DNA from: DASPLX01 sp035627375
GTDB taxonomy: Bacteria > Pseudomonadota > Gammaproteobacteria > Burkholderiales > Burkholderiaceae_D
Length of the DNA stretch: 64,000 nucleotides
Direction of reading: 5' to 3'
Assembly (NCBI GenBank): GCA_035627375.1
Contig: DASPLX010000043.1
Coordinates: 124,001-188,000, forward strand
Shown here piece by piece: positions 58,463 to 64,000 of this stretch. The translations under genes were made by a program, and so were the position numbers. Positions within the stretch are counted from its first letter, which is position 1; the number at the start of each line of letters is the position of its first letter. The notes under the pieces were generated by a model. That model saw only the letters and a list, made by a program, of their open reading frames with translations, did no database searches and was not told the DNA's origin.

Positions 58463-61400
58463 ATGTTCAACTGGATAGTCCGTTTCAGCCTGGCGAACCG
58501 CCTGTTCGTGCTGGCGGCGGCCGTGCTGCTGATGGCGTACGGCGCGCTCATGGCGTCGCGCACTCCGGTCGACGTTTTTCCCGACCTCAACAAGCCGGTG
58601 GTGACGATCATGACGGAAGCCGGCGGCATGGCGCCGGAGGAAGTCGAACAACTGGTATCGTTCCCGCTCGAGACCTCGCTCAACGGCATGCCGGGCGTCA
58701 CGCGCGTACGCTCGGTGTCCGGCGCCGGGCTGTCGATCGTCTACGCCGAGTTCGACTGGGGCACCGACGCCTACCTGAACCGGCAACTGGTCTCGGAACG
58801 GCTCACGCTGGTACGGGAGCAACTGCCGGACGGGATCACGCCGATCATGGGCCCGGTGTCGTCCATCATGGGCGAGATCATGCTGATCGCCTTGCCGATC
58901 GATCCGTTGAAGGCCGACCCGATGCAGGCGCGGGAATATGCCGACTTCATCCTGCGCCCGCGGCTGCTGTCGATTCCGGGCGTTTCGCAAGCGATTCCGA
59001 TCGGCGGCGAGGTGCGCCAGCTGCGGGTCGAGCCCGATACCGCGCGCATGGCGCAGTTCGATGTCACGCTGGAACAGATCGAGGCCGCCCTGCGCGGCTT
59101 CGCGGCCAACACCAGCGGCGGCTTCATCGATTTGAACAGCCGCGAATACCTGATCCGCAATCTCGGCCGGACCAACCGGCTGGAAGACATGCAAGGACTG
59201 GCCGTCGCCTACCGCGGCGGCACGCCGGTATTGCTGGAGCAAGTCGCGTCGGTGCGCCATGCGGCGGCGCTCAAGCGCGGCGACGCCGGCATGAACGGCA
59301 AGCCGGCCGTGATCGTCAGCGTCCAGAAGCAGCCGGCCGCCGACACCGTGACATTGACGCGGGAAATCGAAAACGCCCTGAAGGAACTCAAGCAAGGGCT
59401 GCCCGCCGGCATGTCGCCGCCGGAAGTCCTGTTCCGCCAGGCGGACTTCATCGAGGCGTCGATCGGCAACGTCGTCGAGGCGCTGCGCGACGGCACGATC
59501 ATGGTCGCCATCGTCCTGTTCGCCTTCCTGCTGAATTTCCGCACCACCGCGATCTCGCTGATCGCGATTCCGCTGTCGCTGGCCGTCACGGCCGGCGTCT
59601 TCCACCTGCTCGGCCAATCGATCAACGTCATGACGCTCGGCGGATTGGCGATCGCCATCGGCGAACTGGTCGACGATGCCGTGGTCGACGTGGAAAACAT
59701 CCTGCGGCGCCTGAAGCAGCACCGGCGCGCCGCAGGAGGGCCGTCGGCGCTGGAAATCATCTGGCGCGCATCGGTGGAGGTGCGCTCCGGGATCGTCTAT
59801 GCGACGGTGATCGTGGTGCTGGTGTTCGTGCCGCTGTTCGCCTTGCCGGGCATCGAAGGCCGCCTGTTCGCGCCGCTCGGCATCGCTTACATCGTTTCCA
59901 TCCTGGCCTCGATGCTGGTCTCCATGACGGTGACGCCGGTGTTGTCCTACTATCTGCTGCCCGGGATGAAGCAGCTCCGGCACGGCGACAGCCCTTTGGT
60001 GCGCCGCTTGAAGGCGTGGGATGCGAGGATCCTGCATTGGTCGCTCCCCCGCGCGAAGGCGATCCTGGCGCTCGCCGCACTGGCGGTGGCGGCGGCCGCG
60101 GCCTCGGTGCCGTTCTTCCCGCGCGCCTTCCTGCCGCCGTTCAACGAGGGATCGCTGGTGATGGGAATGACCTTCACGCCCGGCACTTCGCTGGCGGAGG
60201 CGAACCGCATGGGGGCGCTGGCCGAAACGCTGATCAAGGAAGTGCCGGAGGTGAGCAAGGTCGGGCGCCGCACCGGCCGCGCGGAACTCGACGAACACGC
60301 GGAAGGAGTGCATTCCTCGGAGCTCGACATCGACCTGAAGCGTTCGGCGCGCGAACGCGAGGAGATCATGGCCGATCTGCGCGCGCGGCTTACCGTCATT
60401 CCGGCGTCGATCGCGATCGGGCAGCCGATCTCGCATCGCCTCGATCATCTGCTGTCCGGCGTGCGCGCCCAGATCGCCCTGAAGATATACGGCGACGATC
60501 TCGACACCTTGCGCGGGCTGGCCGAAGGATTGCGCGGCCGGCTGGCCGGCGTTCCGGGGCTGGTCGATCTGTCCGTGGAGCGGCAGGTGCTGATTCCGCA
60601 GATCAAGGTGCGGGTCGACTATCGCAAGGCGGCGCAGCACGGATTGACGCCCGGCCAGGTATTGAAAGCGCTGGAGACGCTATCCGAAGGCGAGCGCGTC
60701 AGCCAGGTGGCGGACGGCCCGCGCCGCTTCGATGTGATGGTGCGCCTTCCGGACCAGCAGCGTTCGCCGCAGGATTTGTCGCGCATCGTGCTCGATAGCC
60801 CGGCGGGCCGGATTCCGCTGTCCTCGATCGCGAGCGTGGAGGAGGGCGACGGCCCGAACCAGATCGGCCGCGAAAACGGCCGCCGCCGGATTGTGGTGTA
60901 TGCCAATACCGACGGCTCCGACATGGCGCGCATCATCGGCGACATCCGGAAAGCCGTGGCGGCGACCGCGGTTCCCGCCGGCTATTTCGTCGGCATCGAA
61001 GGCCAGTTCCAGGCCCAGGAACAGGCGACGAAGCTGATCGTCGGTTTGTCCCTGATATCGCTCGCGATGATTTTCCTGGTGCTGTATTCGCGCTACCGCT
61101 CGTCGGCGCTGGCGCTGATCATCATGGGGAACATTCCGTTCGCCCTGATCGGCAGCGTGGCGGCGATGTGGATCGCCGGCGTATCGCTGTCCGTCGCCTC
61201 GATGGTCGGCTTCATCACGCTGGCGGGCATCGCGACCCGCAACGGCATACTCAAGGTCAGCCATTACATCAACCTGTGCAAGTTCGAGGGCGAAACCTTC
61301 GGCGTGCCGATGATCGTGCGCGGCTCGCTCGAACGGCTCACGCCGGTGCTGATGACCGCCCTGGTCGCGGCGTTCGCGCTGGTGCCCCTGCTGCTGGCGG

Positions 61401-61567
61401 CCGATGCCCCGGGCAAGGAAATCCTGCACCCGGTGGCAGTCGTGATCTTCGGCGGACTGATCAGCTCGACGATCCTCGATTCGCTGTTGACGCCGCTGAT
61501 TTTCTGGCTGGCCGGCCGCAAGCCGCTCGAAGCGCTGGCGGCCGGCGAGACGCAGGAAGCATATTGA
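58463..61567 (+). CDS. czcA: RND heavy-metal efflux pump, CzcA/CusA-like (HME-RND)
   Basis: A 1034-residue, twelve-helix RND transporter with two large periplasmic loops. The N-terminus (RFSLANRLFVLAAAVLLMAYG, then TPVDVFPDLNKPVVTIMTEAGGMAPEEVE) and RLDHLLSGVRAQIALKIYGDDLDTLR are typical of HME pumps. The TM4 ion-path signature reads GELVDDAVVDVEN (about residues 399-411). It differs both from DFGxxxDGAVVxxEN of CzcA and from the CusA form, so the metal is uncertain (a divalent ion such as Ni or Co is possible). It is the core of the channel-accessory-adaptor-pump operon starting at 54997. Confidence 0.92.
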   Translation: MFNWIVRFSLANRLFVLAAAVLLMAYGALMASRTPVDVFPDLNKPVVTIMTEAGGMAPEEVEQLVSFPLETSLNGMPGVTRVRSVSGAGLSIVYAEFDWGTDAYLNRQLVSERLTLVREQLPDGITPIMGPVSSIMGEIMLIALPIDPLKADPMQAREYADFILRPRLLSIPGVSQAIPIGGEVRQLRVEPDTARMAQFDVTLEQIEAALRGFAANTSGGFIDLNSREYLIRNLGRTNRLEDMQGLAVAYRGGTPVLLEQVASVRHAAALKRGDAGMNGKPAVIVSVQKQPAADTVTLTREIENALKELKQGLPAGMSPPEVLFRQADFIEASIGNVVEALRDGTIMVAIVLFAFLLNFRTTAISLIAIPLSLAVTAGVFHLLGQSINVMTLGGLAIAIGELVDDAVVDVENILRRLKQHRRAAGGPSALEIIWRASVEVRSGIVYATVIVVLVFVPLFALPGIEGRLFAPLGIAYIVSILASMLVSMTVTPVLSYYLLPGMKQLRHGDSPLVRRLKAWDARILHWSLPRAKAILALAALAVAAAAASVPFFPRAFLPPFNEGSLVMGMTFTPGTSLAEANRMGALAETLIKEVPEVSKVGRRTGRAELDEHAEGVHSSELDIDLKRSAREREEIMADLRARLTVIPASIAIGQPISHRLDHLLSGVRAQIALKIYGDDLDTLRGLAEGLRGRLAGVPGLVDLSVERQVLIPQIKVRVDYRKAAQHGLTPGQVLKALETLSEGERVSQVADGPRRFDVMVRLPDQQRSPQDLSRIVLDSPAGRIPLSSIASVEEGDGPNQIGRENGRRRIVVYANTDGSDMARIIGDIRKAVAATAVPAGYFVGIEGQFQAQEQATKLIVGLSLISLAMIFLVLYSRYRSSALALIIMGNIPFALIGSVAAMWIAGVSLSVASMVGFITLAGIATRNGILKVSHYINLCKFEGETFGVPMIVRGSLERLTPVLMTALVAAFALVPLLLAADAPGKEILHPVAVVIFGGLISSTILDSLLTPLIFWLAGRKPLEALAAGETQEAY

Positions 61568-61626
61568 ATGAGAACGGGCTGCCGCGGCGGCGCCCAGGTC
61601 AAGCCGCCGCATCGATGGAGAAAGTC

Positions 61627-62001
61627 ATGAAGAGATTTCTGGTCCTGGCCGCGGTCGCGCTCGCCGCTACTGCAGGCATCGCGTTCGCGCATGGCGAAAA
61701 GCCAAAACACGGCGGCGTCGTCCAATCGACGAAAGATCACCTCAGCTTCGAACTGGTCAGCAAGGACGGCAAGGCGACGCTGTATGTCGAAGATCACGGC
61801 AAGCCTGTCGCCACGGCCGGCGCGCACGGCAAGCTCACGATACTGAACGGCGGCGAGAAGACCGAGGTCGCGCTCGCACCCGCCGGCGAGAACACGCTGG
61901 CGGCGACCGGCGACGCCAAGCTGCGCAAGGGCGCCAAGGCGATCGCCACGGTGACGTTCGCGGACAAGAAGACGGCGAACGTGCGGTTCTCGCTGAAATA
62001 A
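61627..62001 (+). CDS. Small periplasmic protein, putative metal-binding
   Basis: A 124-residue exported protein with signal peptide MKRFLVLAAVALAATAGIAFA. It starts with HGEKPKHGGVVQS and continues as a compact beta-rich domain (LSFELVSKDGKATLYVEDHGKPV, then LRKGAKAIATVTFADKKTANVRFSLK). The two spaced His residues near the mature N-terminus fit metal binding. The ATG at 61627 follows the ribosome site GGAGAAAG. It is 59 bp after the pump gene and probably the last gene of the efflux operon. Similar small proteins often accompany CzcA-type pumps in Burkholderiales; biochemical role unknown. Confidence 0.75.
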   Translation: MKRFLVLAAVALAATAGIAFAHGEKPKHGGVVQSTKDHLSFELVSKDGKATLYVEDHGKPVATAGAHGKLTILNGGEKTEVALAPAGENTLAATGDAKLRKGAKAIATVTFADKKTANVRFSLK

Positions 62002-62020
62002 GCGCAAGCCCGCTTCGGGT

Positions 62021-62026
62021 TACAAT
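62021..62026 (+). promoter_or_regulatory. Probable -10 element before the DUF2946 gene
   Basis: TACAAT in GGTTACAATAGC, 60 bp before the DUF2946 start and 19 bp after the previous stop. It suggests a separate promoter for the DUF2946/TonB receptor pair. No clear -35 element. Confidence 0.35.
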
Positions 62027-62086
62027 AGCGCCCCGGAAGCGTTCGTCGCGGCATTGGCGACGAACGCGCAACGCGCTTTGTTTCCC

Positions 62087-62479
62087 ATGTCGTTTCGTTC
62101 CCGATCCTTCCTGCTGCATGCCGCGCTGCTCGCCTTGCTGGCGATGCTGGCGACCGTCCTGATGCCGGCGGCGGCGCAGTTCGTGCGCGCCGGCGCGCCG
62201 GGCGGCATGTATGGGAACGCGTTGACGCTCGGCGAAATATGTTCGGTGTCGGCCGCAGGCAAGTCGGCCGATCCCGCCAAGCAGCGTCCGCAGCACGGCA
62301 GCGCCGCCTGCTCCTACTGCACACTGCTCGCCGATCATCCGGGCGTGCCGCCGCAGGCGGCCGTGGCGGTATCGTTCCAGCGGCCGCTATTTTCCTTCCC
62401 CCGCCTGTTTTATACCGCGCCGTATCGGCTTGCCGCCTGGGGCAGCGCCGCCCCGCGCGGCCCGCCCGCGCTTTCCTGA
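62087..62479 (+). CDS. DUF2946 family exported protein
   Basis: A 130-residue protein with a hydrophobic N-terminal signal (FLLHAALLALLAMLATVLMPAAA), then a domain with EICSVSAAG and SAACSYCTLLADHP. The spaced cysteines of the C-x(n)-C-x2-C type and a following aromatic-rich segment fit DUF2946. Such proteins are commonly encoded next to TonB-dependent receptors and copper-handling genes. An upstream TTG start (62054) would put an unsuitable stretch before the signal peptide, so the ATG at 62087 is preferred. The TonB receptor gene follows 170 bp downstream. Function unknown; metal (copper) uptake or handling is the contextual guess. Confidence 0.75.
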   Translation: MSFRSRSFLLHAALLALLAMLATVLMPAAAQFVRAGAPGGMYGNALTLGEICSVSAAGKSADPAKQRPQHGSAACSYCTLLADHPGVPPQAAVAVSFQRPLFSFPRLFYTAPYRLAAWGSAAPRGPPALS

Positions 62480-62649
62480 TCTCCTCCCGTCTCCGGTCGC
62501 CCGATCGCCGCTCTTGCGCTCCGCGAGAGCGCGCGAGACTCACGCTTGAGAGGCCGCAAGGCCGCCGCGTCGGTCACCGGTAGCTTTACAGAATGCAACC
62601 AGCGGCCGCTGGCCGTTGCGCGCGAGGAATAACGACAGGAATCCGCCTT

Positions 62650-64000
62650 ATGAAATCGGTCAAGCCGCTGCCGCGGCTCGCCTTGCTATGGGCCTGCGCC
62701 CACGTTTTTGCCGATCATGCCCAGGGCCAGGGCGTGGCGGCAGAGGGCAGCCTGGAAACCGTCACGGTCATCGGCGCCCACACACCGCTCGATCCGAATC
62801 TGCCGACCACGAGCGAAAGCCGGACCGCCGAGCAATTGAAGGAGCAGAATTTCGTCAACGTCGAGGACGCCTTGAAATACCTCCCCGATGTCACGGTGCG
62901 CAAGCGTTACATCGGCGACCGCAACGCGCTCGTCGGCGGCCGCTCGGCCGGCAGCCTGCAGGCGCCGCGCGCCCTGGTGTATGCCGACGGTTACCTGGTG
63001 TCGCAATTTCTCGGCCAATTCAACGCGCCGCGCTGGAACGTCGTGGCGCCGGAAGAACTGGCGCGGGTCGATGTCCTCTATGGGCCGTTCTCGGCGCTGT
63101 ATCCGGGCAATTCGATCGGCACCACGATCATCATGACGACCCGCCAACCGAAGACGTTCGAGGCGTCGTTCCGGGTGCAGGCGTTCAGCCAGCGCTTCGA
63201 CGACGCCGGTTACCGCGATACCTATGCCGGCCACCAGGAAAGCGCCTGGATCGGCGACAAGGCCGGCGCCTGGACGTATACGCTGGACTTGAACCGCCTG
63301 CGCAACCGCGGCCAGCCGATGCAATACGTGACGCTGCAGGCGCCATCATCCTCGACCGCGGCGGCGCTGCCGGTGACGGGCGCCGCGGCGGGCGTCGATC
63401 CGGCCGGCAAGCCCTGGTATTTCGCCGGTCCGAACGGTTCCGCCCTCGAGGACAATACGCAGGAACAGACCAAGCTGAAACTGGGTTACGACTTTTCGGC
63501 GACCCTGTACGGCGAGGCGCTCTACACCCGTTGGCGCAACGACGGCCGGCGGCACGGCGCCACGTTGTTGCGCGACGGCGCCGGCAATCCCGTGTATTCG
63601 GGCCTGGTGTCGATCGGCGGCGTGAAATACGGCATCCCGGCCAATGCCTATGCGCCGCAGCGGGTCGAGGAAATCCACGACATGCTGGGCTTCAAGCTGC
63701 GTACGCGCGGCCAGCCCGGTTGGAACGCCTCTCTCGTCGCGACGCTGTACGACATCGGCAAGGACCTGACGCGCACCGCCGGCGCCAATCCGCCGGCCGC
63801 CCTGGCCGGCGGCGAGGGCACGATCGGCGACAACGGCGGCACCGGCTGGCGGACCGTCGATGTGCAGGGTACCTATACGCCGCCCGGCGTGGCGGCGCCC
63901 GGTGCAGCGGCGCATGCGCTGGCCTTCGGTTTCCACAGCAATCGCTACCGGCTTGCCAGCCTGACTTCGCGGACCCCGGATTGGCGGGAGGGCGCGCCGG
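62650..64000 (+). CDS. TonB-dependent outer-membrane receptor (5' part, cut by window end)
   Basis: The frame is open from ATG 62650 to the window edge, about 450 residues so far. A signal peptide (LPRLALLWACAHVFADHAQG) is followed by a TonB-box-like ETVTVIGA. The plug domain has ESRTAEQLKEQNFVNVEDALKYLPDVTVRKR, then GGRSAGSLQAPRALVYADGYLVSQ and the conserved EELARVDVLYGPFSALYPGNSIGTTIIM. Barrel strands start after about residue 170. Next to a DUF2946 protein and a metal efflux operon, a metal-complex (possibly copper) ligand is plausible but unproven; siderophore uptake is the general alternative. The C-terminal barrel lies outside the window. Confidence 0.9.
   Translation, partial: MKSVKPLPRLALLWACAHVFADHAQGQGVAAEGSLETVTVIGAHTPLDPNLPTTSESRTAEQLKEQNFVNVEDALKYLPDVTVRKRYIGDRNALVGGRSAGSLQAPRALVYADGYLVSQFLGQFNAPRWNVVAPEELARVDVLYGPFSALYPGNSIGTTIIMTTRQPKTFEASFRVQAFSQRFDDAGYRDTYAGHQESAWIGDKAGAWTYTLDLNRLRNRGQPMQYVTLQAPSSSTAAALPVTGAAAGVDPAGKPWYFAGPNGSALEDNTQEQTKLKLGYDFSATLYGEALYTRWRNDGRRHGATLLRDGAGNPVYSGLVSIGGVKYGIPANAYAPQRVEEIHDMLGFKLRTRGQPGWNASLVATLYDIGKDLTRTAGANPPAALAGGEGTIGDNGGTGWRTVDVQGTYTPPGVAAPGAAAHALAFGFHSNRYRLASLTSRTPDWREGAP

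Noticed and set aside
57146..60640. Very long open frame antiparallel to the metal pump genes
   Set aside because: Its translation is Arg/His/Asp/Gln-rich without any domain, the usual mirror of high-GC coding sequence on the other strand. The plus-strand frames read as CzcB and CzcA.
1..64000. Insertion sequences, prophage, integrase/attachment sites or CRISPR arrays
   Set aside because: No transposase, integrase, phage structural gene, Cas gene, regularly spaced repeats or flanking duplications were found, despite the accessory look of several loci.

Overview
The window is high-GC, tightly packed DNA from a Gram-negative bacterium. Outer-membrane proteins (TonB receptor, NodT- and CzcC-type channels), a QseB/QseC pair with its typical operator, PreA-type pyrimidine catabolism and two composite c-di-GMP proteins point to a betaproteobacterium, most likely Burkholderiales. 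The genus cannot be fixed from sequence alone. No rRNA, tRNA, insertion sequence, phage or CRISPR array was found.

Layout. 1-5.1 kb: end of a reductive pyrimidine degradation operon (preA, NCS1 permease, dihydropyrimidinase, carbamoyl-amidohydrolase). 5.2-7.4 kb: a YbhN-like membrane protein coupled to a cardiolipin synthase. 7.4-9.0 kb (minus): a two-gene operon resembling ScoD/ScoE (Rv0098/Rv0097), the thioesterase and iron/2-oxoglutarate oxidase that make isonitrile acids in actinobacteria. It stands divergent from an HU gene across a Fur-like site. 9.7-15.2 kb: two AI-2E family permeases, a DUF2231 protein, HtpX and two DUF2382 stress proteins. 15.8 kb: a lone type II thioesterase of the NRPS/PKS-editing kind.

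16.8-31.9 kb (minus): the centrepiece, a run of twelve genes with gaps of at most about 100 bp and several 4-bp overlaps. In transcription order: DAHP synthase, asparagine synthase, LivM permease, PabB-PabC fusion, PabA, AurF-like di-iron N-oxygenase, outer-membrane channel, EmrA, EmrB, HpcH/HpaI aldolase, threonine dehydratase without its regulatory domain, and branched-chain aminotransferase. It encodes chorismate precursor supply, p-aminobenzoate synthesis, probable N-oxygenation of the arylamine, 2-oxobutyrate/amino acid chemistry, a glutamine-dependent amidation enzyme and a complete tripartite exporter. No NRPS or PKS is visible, and I do not recognise the whole as a described cluster.

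32.7-44.6 kb: prolyl-4-hydroxylase-like oxygenase, PLD-VTT fusion with an EEP nuclease, two GGDEF-EAL proteins, a Bcr/CflA efflux protein, TesB and two uncharacterised proteins. 44.6-47.0 kb: qseBC, with a QseB/PmrA-type box at each end. The downstream box precedes a structured, terminator-ended segment that looks like a regulated small RNA. 47.1-49.3 kb: acetyltransferase, then a probable type III effector and CesT-like chaperone. 49.4-54.8 kb: CheB-CheR-hybrid kinase operon and a divergent single-domain response regulator. 55-64 kb: a heavy-metal RND efflux operon with small His-rich periplasmic proteins, then a DUF2946 protein and a TonB-dependent receptor cut by the window edge.
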